Part shown: piece by piece, positions 21,562-32,515 of the stretch
Layout of the letters: each line of letters begins with the position of its first letter
How positions within the stretch are numbered: the first letter of the stretch is position 1
DNA from: Pleurodeles waltl
Lineage: Eukaryota > Chordata > Amphibia > Caudata > Salamandridae
Direction of reading: 5' to 3'
DNA: 64,000 bases
NCBI RefSeq assembly: GCF_031143425.1
Contig: NC_090437.1
Coordinates: 1,180,144,863 to 1,180,208,862 of the forward strand
Translations under genes and position numbers: made by a program
The notes under the pieces: model-generated
What the model was told of the DNA's origin: nothing
The model's database searches: none
Seen by the model: only the letters and a program-made list of their open reading frames with translations

Positions 21562-22189
21562 AACAAATATTACACTCAATGCAAAACACAGATTTTATCC
21601 AGGAAAAGACACCAATATGACAGCCAAATGCTTCGAAATACAAAAATAGTCACTTGCCGGTGAGCAAAACGAGTTTTTAGTTTAAATTTTTTTTTTTTTT
21701 TAAATTGTAACAAGTATGGCTGTTCAGATGTAACCAAGTCAGAAAAAATTACATATAAGATGGCCGCCGCTCCTCAATCATGAGCAGTCTCTTCTTCCCT
21801 TTTCCAATGAAATACAAATGTCACTGCCTCCGATGCACTTAAGATGGCCGCCGCTGTTTTCCTTTCGGATGGGCTCAAAATGGCCGCCGCTCCCCAATCA
21901 TGAGCGGTCTAGATGTGAAATAAAAATGGCCGTCAGACCATTTCACGCGCATGCGCGTGTTCCTTAGAATTTAACACCTCAGATGAAATAGCAGCATCAG
22001 CACTCCTCCATGGCTCACCCTGGTCGCGTCCTGGTCGTAATCAACTGCGACCGAATCACAGGTGAGTCAGTGCCCCCCGAGTAGTTGATCCTTCATCCGC
22101 GCCGACACGAAGAAATAATCAGTGTTCGCTGGCGTCACCGGCTGCAAGACCCAGGTTGTGTCTGTCACCTGCGTCACTCGTCGCCAAAA
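21562..22189 (-). promoter_or_regulatory. Leader of the gypsy element with primer-binding site and repeated ATGGCCGCC motifs
   Basis: Directly inside the 5' LTR the minus strand reads TTTTGGCGACGAGTGACG (22189-22172). TGGCGACGAG begins with the TGG expected for pairing to a tRNA 3' CCA; I cannot name the tRNA. On the plus strand, AAGATGGCCGCCGCT occurs at 21768, 21841 and (AAAATGGCC...) 21877, with a weaker one at 21925, partly with the flank CAATCATGAGC. These resemble YY1-type sites (inference). Confidence 0.6.
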
Positions 22190-22348
22190 TGTTGCGATAA
22201 AAACCAAGCGAACTACTTGTTTTAACGCGTCTCAGGTTTAATCTATAATGACACAACCTGGCGTCAGGCTGGTTCCTGGTCAACTGCCGGTTACCGAACC
22301 CTGCCGCCTTACATTCTAGAATTTATGATGCAAAGATGCATCATAACA
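22190..22348 (-). repeat. 5' LTR of the gypsy element
   Basis: 159 bp, nearly identical to 17097-17255. Plus-strand borders TGTTGCGATAAAAACC and GATGCATCATAACA. Confidence 0.95.
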
Positions 22349-25300
22349 TGGCTCTCCCACTGTGCTGGGGATAGCTGCTTCTCATTTTCTTCATCACTCC
22401 CCTCGCACCTCCTTTCTTTTTTGTTTGTATTTGTGGGGTGTCCAGTACCACTCAGGTGCCCCAATGCATTCAATACGTTGCATCACCCATGACTGCCCAA
22501 CTGGCTCACAATGCAAGCAGCACTTCTGTGTGTTTCTGCAGTAGCTAGCAGTCTGCTTTTCTTGCCCAATCCTGCGGGCAGGGCATTTATTGTAGTGGTG
22601 GCTGCCTCCTCCCCGCAGACATGGGCATGGGAAGCAGGGCAGGTGCATAACCAATGGAGGAGTGCAGCAGTGCTCCCCCATCCTCTACCATCTTTCTTGG
22701 GTCCCGGAGTTGGCATCCCAGGTCCAGCCTCCATGTCCCCAACTGAGGGATCGCTATGGTGCTCCCTCATTCTAGACCATCTGGGGTTGGGGATTGGGTT
22801 CCATCTCCCTTTTCTTATATACAGTCTGGGGGTTGGGTTCCCCAGGCCAATGGGGAGTCTGGAGAGTAGGACCCCTGCACTCCTTGTCTCTGAAAAAAAC
22901 AAACTTCATGCGCTGACCCCAAATCTCTGGCTCACCCCAGCTGTAATTTCAGGAAACGCTACAAAGTCCCACAAGCTTTGTTATCGAAAAAGGGGTCAAA
23001 GGTTGCCAATCTTTAAAATGCCATAACTCGGGCCCCTATGGTTTGAGTTGGATGATATTGGGTTCATTTTACTCCTGGTGGCGAGCTTTTGAAATTAGGA
23101 GCAGTTTCAATAGGTCTCCTAAACCTCCAAAGCAGGGTAGTGTACAGGGAATTGGTTCTTCTGGCTCCCTGTGCCAGCCTTGCTACTTGTCTTTGTCTCT
23201 GGACACAGAAGTCTAGGGCTTTCCCCCAACTGGTTGAGAGGGCCAGCCTCACTGGCCCTTAGGTATACCCACTGGTGCTGGTGTCAACTGGGGCATAGCC
23301 CTTAGTCCTTTTTGGGCAGCAGGAGGTTCCTCCTTTTAGTTGTCCAGGGCAGCCCCAGGGTCCAGCAGCGAAGAGCAGAAAAAAAGATAATCAAGAGTCT
23401 CCCCCTTGTGCAATAGTTTTAAAGGGCAGTGGAGGGTTCTGTGGAAGGTTCTAGAAATCAGGCACCGCTGCCCAATCCTAGGGTGCCATGTCACCTCTTC
23501 AACCCTGTCCTAACCCTCCTAGACATCATGCTGTGGCAGTTCAAGATGGAGTCATTCAGGAATAACTAGTCACATCCCCTCTGGGGCCTCTGCTCCTCCC
23601 CTTTGCTGACTTTGCTACCAGGGACTTTCCCACCAAATCTTTAAAGTGAAGCCCTCCCGTCTGTCAGCTCCAAAGGTCTGGGCTCCCTCCTTTGTTTAAT
23701 GGGCTTCGGCTGCCCCATCCCTGGTACAGTGTAACAGCTGATTGATTGATTGAAATCGGTCTTTTATCCCTACCCCTTTCCTCCTCTGGAGCTGAGTGAA
23801 ACAGTTTTAATTTCTTCCTTTGTGTGGAGAGCCCTTTGTTCCTGCTGCTGGGGAGACATTTAATTATCTTGGAAAAGTAGGCTAACAAAAGCCTTGGGCT
23901 CTGAGCCTGAGATGAGTCAGAGAAATATGACAATTCTGGATGATCCATAAGTTCTACAGATATCTTTTTGGAACTTAGATTTGATTTTTCGCACAGGTTA
24001 CGCCCCATTTTGATATGTCACTGGACTTTATAGGCAAAGGGAATTAAAACTACACTCAAAGTCATTTTCCCCCTTTGTGGATAATAAAGTGTCACTACAG
24101 ACAAAACAGTAAATCACACAGATTTTCCCTCTAAGTGTACACTAATATTGTAAGTTCTGCCTCATGTTAACATCTAATCCTGCAGAGTCCCCTCTGCAGC
24201 AAGCTACTGGTGCACAATTACCGGGTTGCGTACAATTGTAGTCTCACACATGCAGCCTGCACATGTGTGCACACACACGTGCCAACATGTAATCAGTCAA
24301 ATTCCCCTCAACCTCGCTGCATCTTAGTGCCTTCATCTTAAAAGGCAGACACTGGCAGTAAACACATGCAGTCCATTTGCCAGGTGATTACCGTGAGTGA
24401 GATACATGTAGTGAGTCTTACCCACAGTAAAAAGTCCAAATCTGGGTGATCCAAAAAGCAAAACATTTGGTGTACTGAATATGCAGAATTTAATTGAAAC
24501 ACTGTCACTAAAGTAACACAATTATTTTTGCTGAATTAGGATTAAGAGTGTCTGACTAGTATTCCGTCAAGGAGGTTTAGCACATACAGATGATTTGAAA
24601 TGAATGTATAACTGGCTTGACAAGCAGCCAAGGATAAATCTTTGTAGAATTGCTGATATGAAGACTTTTAAGAGAGTTGCACACTTGAGCTCCTCTTTAC
24701 TAAGGGGTTGCATCGCTGTTTCATCATGCAAGGCAACACAAGGTGACGCAGGCACATAAGTCGAATTTACTATGCCATTTATTGCCTCTTTGAGTGGCTG
24801 TACATGGCAATGTAATCCTGGAGTAACACAAGCCAATGCGAGTCACTGCCTTGATTTACTCTGTCCTGGAAAAGTGTTCCATAAGTGTAGAATGGGTATT
24901 GCTATGTATCCACCCATGGTTTTTGGTGCATTCCAGGATTTACTATCACTAATAAACTTGGGAATGTGTCAAACTGCTAAGTCTTCCCAGTTGATGAGTA
25001 ACGAGGAGAAATGTGCTTGTTTCTTCTAGTTTTTTCCTCTTTCTACATGTGGTGCATTGTTCAGCACATATAGAAAGAGGAAAATGCCTCAGAGAATTGT
25101 TTCTGTACAGGAAGGTACATGCAGGCATGTTTGTCCCATGGCACAAGGGCACTTGAGTTGGCGCTTGGCAGCCACGAATGCATCAGCACAGAAAGCCAGC
25201 AGAAATGCACCATATGTAAATAAAGATGGCACATTTCTGCCCTCTTTTTTTGACGCAGTGCAGAGCAGCAAGTTGTCTTTCTGAGTTGTATTGCACTAAA

Positions 25301-26659
25301 TATTAGTAAAGTGGCCCTTGGTAGTCTAACAAAGAGAAGATAGCTTAATAATCTATTTGCTACTTAGTAGATGGCCATGGCTTGAAAAGTAAGAGAGTGT
25401 AGAAGTCAGGTAGTGATTCTTAACACTCTTACAAGTGATTGGTTTAGTGAACAACAGGGGCGGCTGGTTTTCAAGGGCTAAGGGGCTGTGCCCTTAGCCT
25501 TTTCTGGCTTCTTTAGTGAAGCATATATTTAATTACATGATGAAAGTAAAACATTTTCTGCACAACATTTTCCGAGTGAAAGTTGTGCACTTTGAAAAGC
25601 CCCACTGAGCCTGCGTCAGTATGTGGCTGAAAGCTGCACAGTAGGGCTGACAGGGCTTGCCCACGCAAAGCCCTTACGTTTTCTCAGAACGCAGTGACGT
25701 CCCTGGCTTATCTCCTCCTCCACCAGAAGCCCTGATAGTAAACAGCCTGGAGCGTGTTTTGTTCAGCCCGGGTTTCTGAAAACGTCATGTCACTCCGATA
25801 TTATTCTCCACCCTTTCCTATTTACTGAAATGGTGGGGTGTGATCATAAGGGTCACATTTTATTAAAAGAATGTGGGATTGCGGAAAGAAAATCCCCTTT
25901 TCCTGCATTACAAGCAGTCCATGGCAGAGGAATTGAATAAATACAATAAATAACTCCATCCAAGACTCTCTGGGAGACAGGAGTGTGACCTGAAGACCTC
26001 AAGTCATAAATATGCCAAAGACAACCCTGCACACAAGTAAGTTGGAGCTCTATCTTTTTTACAGACAATAAGAAAAAAATCTGTTCTCTCAGCTCTCCTC
26101 TCCTTTCACTGCCTCTGTCGGTGATTTCGTCTCTCAAAGGCAGTAATGGTTCCAGTAATTTATCATGGCTAGTTATTGTTTTATTTCTTCTGCAGACTAA
26201 TGACGTGATATGTCATATTAAACATGTAATCTGCAGCTCAAATAAACGTGTACCTTTTATCACTGAAACTGCTGGATATTGGATGGGTGAGGCAATGTGT
26301 GTTTGTTTGAATGTGTTTGCAGGGCTTGACAGAGTGGCTGAGAAAATGTTGGTGTATGTGTATAAGAGTTGTGTGAATGGCAGTGGATGACAATGTGGAT
26401 GAGTAAATGGGTAGGTGACCAAAGGCAGTGGGTGAGTAGGTGAATGGAAATACGTGGGTAGTGAGGCTCTCTCACAAGGTGCAATTCCATCTTGTATTTG
26501 TGCCCCACCACTGCTTTCAGTCACCAGCCACCACTGGTGAACAAACTTGGAGTTTGGGATGGAATTCATAAAGCGGTTTTGAGGAATGGACTGGATAGGA
26601 TAACCAGTTGAGTGAACAAGCTTGGAGTTTGGAATGGTATTTGTTAGCTTGGAGGCAAT
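22349..26659. other. No recognisable gene (4.3 kb)
   Basis: Mixed, mostly moderate-GC sequence without a coherent coding frame. It contains a foldback hairpin at 25032-25084 (listed separately). Nothing else could be assigned. Confidence 0.55.
25032..25306 (-). mobile_element. Partial foldback element related to the one at 6388
   Basis: TTTTCCTCTTTCTACATGTG at 25032-25051 pairs with 25065-25084 (one mismatch, 13-base loop). On the minus strand the segment ends GGGCCACTTTACTAATATTT (25306 inward), like the GGCCACACTTACAA end at 6388. It also carries GTACCTTCCTGTACAGAAAC, resembling CCTTCCTGCACATAAAC in that element. The opposite end is not found. Confidence 0.45.
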
Positions 26660-28652
26660 GTGTAAAGTGTTTGTGCGATACACACAGTAGCACAATGGAA
26701 ACACCACAAAAAGACTCCACACAGGTCTAGTAAAACGGAGAATATTTATCGGAGTAAAATGAGACCAAAATTACAAACATCCAATCAGTAGAAGTCGAGA
26801 TATTAATTTTTAAAGAATAAACACAACTATTGCTTAGAAGTCAATAGTGCTAGACAGTTGCTTGAGGTCATGCTAAATTGGTGTAAATCCAAAGTTCAGG
26901 CTGACTACAATGGAGGGCAAGCTGGTTACATGACTCACTCAAAGCCCACTGAAAGAGTATCTTGGATGGAGCAAAGCGTGGACGTCGAGGAGCAATAGGA
27001 AGGCGATGCATCAGTTCAGTTTATATCCATGCAGTCAGGTCAATGCGCCAGTGTCGAGCCTTGCAGTTGGGTCCAGCTTCGTCATTGAACTCCATTAAGA
27101 CGAAGGCAAAGCATTGTCATTGAGCCATGCAGAGTGCTGTCGTTGGGCCGTGCAGGCTATAGAACATCTGTTGTGAAACAGCCTCTGCGTCAGCATCGAA
27201 GGGCGATGCATTGGTTGCCGGCTGCACAAAGATAACAATGCATTGGTTTTGTAGCAAAATAGCTGCAGATCCAACTTCTGAGATCCAGGACTGTAAAGGG
27301 CACCTCAGGCAAGGGTAGAACTCACAGATGGCAGAGGCCAGCAACAAAAGCAGAGTTGCAGGCAGTATTTGATGTCCCTGACACTGAAGGGGAACTGGGG
27401 ACAAAACTACCAGCCCTTGGAGTCACTCTCTTTCAGATGACAGAACCCAGTAGGCATGAGGGTAACTCATCAAGGCAGAGAACAGTTCTTCTTGGAAAGC
27501 AGTCCAGAAGTGTGGCCCTCCTTGCAGCACATAAGATCTTACTCCAGGCAGAGCTCTTCCCAGGTACAGTAGTGTACAGATTTGGTAGGGTCAGAGCTCC
27601 AGGTCTTATACACAAAAGTGCCTTTGTAATGGAGATGGGGGACTTCAAGTACGAGTCTTTGAACTGCACAGAGATCCTTTCTTCCTAGCACTCACTCCAG
27701 ACAACTAGTGGGGGGTAATCACCACTTTGTGTGGGAATAGGTACTTCCCTATTCAAGTGTGTCAGTTCCCCTCAACCCTTCCTGCCCAGGAAGGCCCATC
27801 TGAATGCAAATGAATGCCAATGAGTGCTCAGACACACCTAACCATCCTGTGTTTGTTTGCTTTCAAGAGGGAATGCACAAAGTGTAGCTGTCACCTAACC
27901 TTGAAGGAACTGTATTATATTGAAGACAGGCGGCAAGGCACACGGAGCAGTAAGAGCAGAGAAATGCCCATTTCGTAAAAGTGGCATTACTAAAATTATA
28001 ATGCTAAATCCAACATTATCATTAAAGAAGATCTATCATTGTCATTCCAATGATATGAAACATGATGTAGCTGCTCTTTTCTGAATATAAATTGCAGCTT
28101 AAAAAGATATTATGGAATTCCCAATTCTGGCCTATGAGAAGGGTAGGTCTCACAATAGTGAAAAACACATTTGGGAGTTTTTCACTATCAGGACATATAA
28201 AGCTTAAAGGTACGCACCAGCCTTTTACTTACATAACACCTTGCCCACTGGGCTACCTAAAGACTAACTTAGAAGTGAATTATGTGTAAAGAAAGGGGAG
28301 TTTAAGGCTTGGCAAGAGGTTTTAAATGCCAAGTCAAAGTGGCAGTGGAACTGCACACACAGGCTCTGCAGTGGTAGAACTGAGATTTGTTTAAAAGCTG
28401 CTTAAGTAGGTGGCACAATCAGTGCTGCAGTCCCACTAGTAGCATTGAATTTACAGGCCCTGGGTAGATGTTATACTACTTCACAAGGCTATATAGGTCT
28501 GTAGATATTCCAGTTGTGTATACACTAACATTACCATGTTTAGGGAAGAAGCACATGCACTTTAGCATTGGTCAGCAGTGGTAAAATGCTAAAATACAGC
28601 AAAATGTGAGGCAAACCAAGCAAAACACTTGGTGGAAGGCTACAGTCTAACA
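26660..28652 (-). repeat. LTR 4, the 3' LTR of the Gmr1-like element
   Basis: On the minus strand it starts TGTTAGACTGTAGCCTTCCA at 28652, directly after a purine tract (GGGGGG at 28661-28656 followed by ACA). The body at 27790-28620 matches LTR 1. The far end near 26660 is approximate; I chose it from the loss of family-like sequence. Confidence 0.6.
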
Positions 28653-28699
28653 TGTCCCCCCAAACTGAAAGTGGGGAGAGCTACCTAACCTCTTGGAAG

Positions 28700-29600
28700 T
28701 TCTCATCACTAAAGCGTAAAAACCTGGATAGACCATCGACAATAGTGTGGTCTATCCCTGGTCTGTTTTCCACCCTGAAGGGAAATGGACCACCTCAACA
28801 ATTTTGGATTTTCACCCACCCATTTACATGAGCCACCTAAGGGGTTGTGGTCAGCCAGAATCACGAGGAGAGTGCCAAAAAGGTACGGTCTCAACTTTTT
28901 CAGGACCCACACCACAGAAAAGTTTGTCTTTCTATAGCACTCCACCTCTGTTCCTTGGGAAGTAACCTCATAGAGATGAAGACTACAAGTTGGCCCAGGT
29001 CTTCTTCATTGGGATGCGATAAACCTGCCCCTATGCCATGCTCTGAGGAATTTGTCTGAATGATACACTCCTTGGAGATGTCAGGGGCCTTCAGCACAGA
29101 GGCTGTGCACACGGCTTGCTTCAGGGAGTCAAGTGCTTTTTGACATGCCTCTGTCCAAATCACATTTCTGGACTGCTTCTTCTAATAAAGCCAAAGAATG
29201 CTCTGACCTCAGTATGCTTTTGGTACCAGAATCACAGGTCTGGACCAGGGTTTACTGGAGGGTTCTATTACACATAAGTCCAGCATTTTGCTCTGCTTTT
29301 AATGCTGGCCCTCACCTTACCTGACAACCTGTAAGATTTCTTCTTGAGAGGGAGGTTGTCCCCTGTGTCCACATAATAGGTACACAGGTGGGAAATCCCA
29401 GGAGTAAGGGAGAACAGTGAGGCGCACTGTCCCAACACTTGGCAACAGCCACTCTGTTGCTCAGGAGTCATAGTGGGGGAAAAGATGACTCCTTCCACAG
29501 ACTCATCTTTCACCTTGGAGTTTAGGAGGTCAGGGAGAGGGTCAATCTGTGTCTCCTCCTTTCCATCTGTTACTGACAGCATGGTGAGCTCAGTCCTCAA
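28700..29600 (-). pseudogene. Gmr1-like RT start and RNase H remnant
   Basis: Reads LPDLLNSKVKDESVEGVIFS, then MTPEQQSGCCQVLGQCASLF and SLTPGISHLCTYYVDTGDNL, the usual lead-in to gypsy RT. KMLDLCVIEPSSKPWSRPVI and LVPKAY follow. The catalytic RT core is then missing: the next readable part is VIWTEACQKALDSLKQAVCT, VLKAPDISKECIIQT and NSSEHGIGAGL, the RT end and RNase H start (first Asp changed to Asn). ADHNPL near 28870 is the later RNase H motif. An internal deletion removed the YxDD region. Confidence 0.75.
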
Positions 29601-29639
29601 AGTGGGGTTGGAGGTAATTCATATGGCACCAACCATGGG

Positions 29640-30690
29640 TGGAGGTGCCTGAAGGTCTAAAGGTCCACCGGGTAGGTGACCTTACCCTACTTCTCAATCA
29701 CCTCTTATGGCCCAGTCCAATGGTCATGGAGGGCCCCAAGTTCCACAGGTTCTGTAACCCACACTTTCTGCCCAGGCTGGAACTCCACAGTGGTGGGAAT
29801 TTGGTTATGCCACCCTTTCATTACAGCCTGTCTGGCTTCAAAGTTGTCAAAAGCTTGCTTTCACAACTTAGCTTTTTGACTCCTGGAGGCCAGCATGTAG
29901 CTCACTACATCTCAGGGAATCTTCCTGGGAGCTTGCTCCCATCATTTCTTGACCAAACTCAGAGGTCCCCTGACTGTATGCCCATACAAAAGCTCAAAGG
30001 GGCTAAAGCCCACTCCCTTCTGTGGTACTGCCCTGTAGGCATGTCAAGGAGATATCCCACTTTTCCCACAAGGCTTCAGGAAGGCCACTAATCATGCCTT
30101 TCAGGATCTTGTTGAACCTCTCAACAAGCCCATTGGTTTGTGGGTGATAAGAAGTGGAGGTCATGTCTATTACCCCACACTCCTTTCACATTGACTGCAT
30201 ATAAGCATACACAAAGCTTGTGCCCTAATCAGACACAACTAATTTGGGGAACACCACTTGGGTAAAAATTCCCATCATGGCCTTTGCCACTGCAGGTACA
30301 GTTGTGGTCTTCAGAGGGATACCCTCTGGGTACCTAGTGGTATGATCCCCCAAGACCAGGATAAACCTGTAACGTGAGGTAGTCTGGGGATTCATAGGCC
30401 TAACAAGATCAATGCCCACCCACTCAAAGAAGGTGCCAGTGATAGACAAGGGATTAGGGGTGGGGGGCTTCAGCCTCTTCCCTGTCTTCCACTGCCCTGA
30501 CAGGTAACACACATCCTTCAGAATGCATCTGAGGAAGTTCTGATCTTGGGTCAATTAAAGTGGGATGCAAGCTTGGAAAGGTTTTGTCTTGGCCCAAGTG
30601 ACCTGCCAGGGAAATCTCATGAGTCAGCTCCAACAATGAGGGCCTGTAGCATTGGGGGACCACCAGGGCCCTTGTTGTCCCATGCACAGG
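29640..30690 (-). pseudogene. Gmr1-like integrase remnant
   Basis: Zinc-finger start LLELTHEISLAGHLGQDKT near 30620. Core: TFFEWVGIDLVRPMNPQTTS (first Asp), KLVVSD followed by a stop and GTSF (second Asp; the stop is where Gln is usual), and SYHPQTNGLVERFNK (catalytic Glu near 30130). Then GLPEALWEKWD, and degraded post-integrase sequence to about 29650, where the RT lead-in begins. So integrase ends within 60 bases of the RT module, on its 5' side. Confidence 0.75.
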
Positions 30691-30989
30691 AGCCTTACAC
30701 TCACTCTAAATGAAGTTGTCCTCCCAGTACATGTGATAGCTCCCAGACACATCACCTACTGCTTGGGCTTCAGCCTGGTGCATCATGCCCTTAAGTGCTG
30801 GATACTTCTTTTATGCCCTACAGAACTCCTTTTTGGTGGGCCCTCCTTCTGCATTTCTTTCAGCAAGTGCAGGCAGGTCACCAAGGGAAGCAGTGTTCTC
30901 CTTAGTTGACTCTGTGACGGCCACCACAGGTGGCCTATCCAGCTCACTAAGGGTACACTCAGGGGCTGCTTTCTCATGCCCTCCGCCTT

Positions 30990-31400
30990 TTTCCATTTTA
31001 ACAGCTGGCTGGGCCATTATTCCAGGCTCCAGCCTTTCTGACTCCCCTCCCGGGCAGCCATGGACATTGTGGTAGCACAGATCCAATCACGTACCCTCAA
31101 CATCTCCACATGAGCATTATGTTCCACCTCTTTCCAGCTGGTGGACTCACGTCATTACTCAACAAACAGACCACAGGCATGACAGGGTTCACAGCAACCT
31201 TCCGATCTCCTAAATCCCCCTACTCAAATGGAACAAGGGCCATGGGATAGAGCCACCACAACTGCTCTGGGGACACCAGCTGACTCCTTACATAGTCATG
31301 CTGGCATCTGTGTCCCTCAGAGCCTTAACACCTTGCCCATTTATGGTGACACATTGCCTATACTTTGTTGTATTTGAGGGCACATGGATCTCAAGAACCA
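30990..31400 (-). pseudogene. Gmr1-like protease remnant
   Basis: Reads CVTINGQGVKALRDTDASMT near 31300, a retropepsin-type site (Asp-Thr-Gly-Ala in the family; Gly is Asp here). Several stops follow. It lies directly between the gag zinc knuckle and the integrase linker. Confidence 0.6.
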
Positions 31401-31479
31401 TGTCACTGTCACCCAGGTACACTAGGGTAACCTCACTAAACTCCCCCCATTAACTGGGATAAACTCCACCTCCCCCATC

Positions 31480-32515
31480 ACAACACTAACCACACCTGGG
31501 GGTTTCCCTCCAGTGGTAGGTGGTGTAATGGTACTCTTTTTGGACACTTAGGACCCCCTTTGTACTGTCCATACTCAAAGCACTCATAGCACTTGGGAGT
31601 TTTGGGCTGCTGAGTTTTGCCACAGTAGTTTTTATTCTGGTGGCCAGATTGTTAATCAGAACCAGACCCTTTCCCCTGTAAGTTGTTTGGGGTCCTTTTG
31701 GAGAACTCTGCCTTTTTAGCGCCTCCCTCTTTCTTCTGCTGGGAGCCATGGCCACCCTCTTGGGAATCCCTTACCCCATATGCTTTTTTGGACACTCTGG
31801 TGCTGACCAGATGTTTGTCTTCTCAGAAAACATCCTGGGATCAGAAAGCTTACTATCCACCAAGTATTGGCGCAGCTCTGTAAAACAAAGATCAAGCATG
31901 TGCTCCTTCAAAATCAATTTATGCAGTCCTTCATAATCTTCTGCTTTGCTGCCCCTCACCCAGCCCTTCGGTGTCTTGCTAGCATAGTCCAAGCAATCCA
32001 CTCAGTTCTGTGATGTAATCTTATGAGTGGTCCTGAATCTTTGTTGGTATTTCTCAGGGGTCAGCCCAAGCTTGGAGACTTCTGTGGCCTTCATAGCTGT
32101 GTAGTATGCCTGGTCCCCCACCTCTACTGTGAAAAGTCTATCCCTCCCCCTGTAGGCATGTACCTCCAAAAATTACCACCCCAGAGCTCCTCTGGGACCT
32201 TGTGCACCACTTCATAGGCTGCAAATCATTTATCTATGTCATCCCCCACCACATAGCGGGGCACAAAATCTTTGGGTAAGGATTGACTCACCAGTGGACA
32301 CTGCTGGAATGCTGCTACCATTTTCATTGCTGGAACCTATTTCCAGGGCTCTTATGCCTAGCCCTTTCTAAGTGGGTTCATGGGGCAATTTCTTCTTCTC
32401 AAGAGCCAGTTTCAGTTTTGTAAGCTCCAATTTAAGGTTTTTTTCTCCAGCTTGTCTACAAGCTTCTCTGAGAACAGTTTCCAAAAAGATGGTCATTTCG
32501 AACACCTATCCACAG
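31480..32515 (-). pseudogene. Gmr1-like gag remnant
   Basis: Start region has a Lys/Leu/Glu-rich helical stretch (LKLELTKLKLALEKKKLPHE). Then KDFVPRYVVGDDIDKWFAAY and VPEELWGGNF, and near 31580 a decayed zinc knuckle CYECFEYGQYKGGPKC in which the usual His is Gln. Frequent stops. No LTR or primer-binding site is seen upstream. Confidence 0.6.

Larger units (their letters stand above)
17097..22348 (-). mobile_element. Ty3/gypsy LTR retrotransposon, nearly complete, 5.25 kb
   Basis: Two LTRs of 159 bp (17097-17255 and 22190-22348) enclose gag and pol on the minus strand. Just outside, TGGCA precedes the left LTR and TGGCT follows the right, a 5-bp target duplication with one change. The LTRs differ by only a few bases, so insertion is fairly recent. 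Pol order is protease, RT, RNase H, integrase, standard for Ty3/gypsy. Short LTRs, two zinc knuckles and gag/pol in different frames recall mag-type elements; that clade is a judgement from family knowledge, not a search. No envelope-like frame is present. Confidence 0.93.
26660..32515 (-). mobile_element. Decayed Ty3/gypsy element with integrase before reverse transcriptase (Gmr1-like)
   Basis: Minus-strand order: gag (32510-31480), protease (near 31300), integrase (30690-29650), RT start (29600-29200), RNase H (29165-28700), purine tract and 3' LTR (28652 down). Ordinary Ty3/gypsy elements have RT-RNase H before integrase; integrase-first is known for Gmr1-type Ty3/gypsy elements of deuterostomes. 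Many stops and shifts, most of RT deleted, and no 5' LTR above 32515, so it is old and 5'-truncated. Each domain is assigned from readable motifs; the order comes directly from coordinates. Confidence 0.75.

Noticed and set aside
22394..23026. Frames of 95-171 codons in the unassigned block
   Set aside because: No motif, no splice-linked partner, biased composition, overlapping on both strands. No support for a gene.
25455..25500. CAGGGGCGGCTGG as a hAT transposon end
   Set aside because: The word resembles hAT ends, but no inverted partner or 8-bp duplication was found.
26213..26722. 169-codon minus-strand frame
   Set aside because: Thr/His/Pro-rich low complexity from a GGTGAATGG-type repeat; no domain.
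17097..32515. Endogenous retrovirus with an envelope gene
   Set aside because: Both LTR elements are Ty3/gypsy type by pol motifs, and no frame with signal peptide, transmembrane segment and glycosylation sites lies between integrase and LTR.
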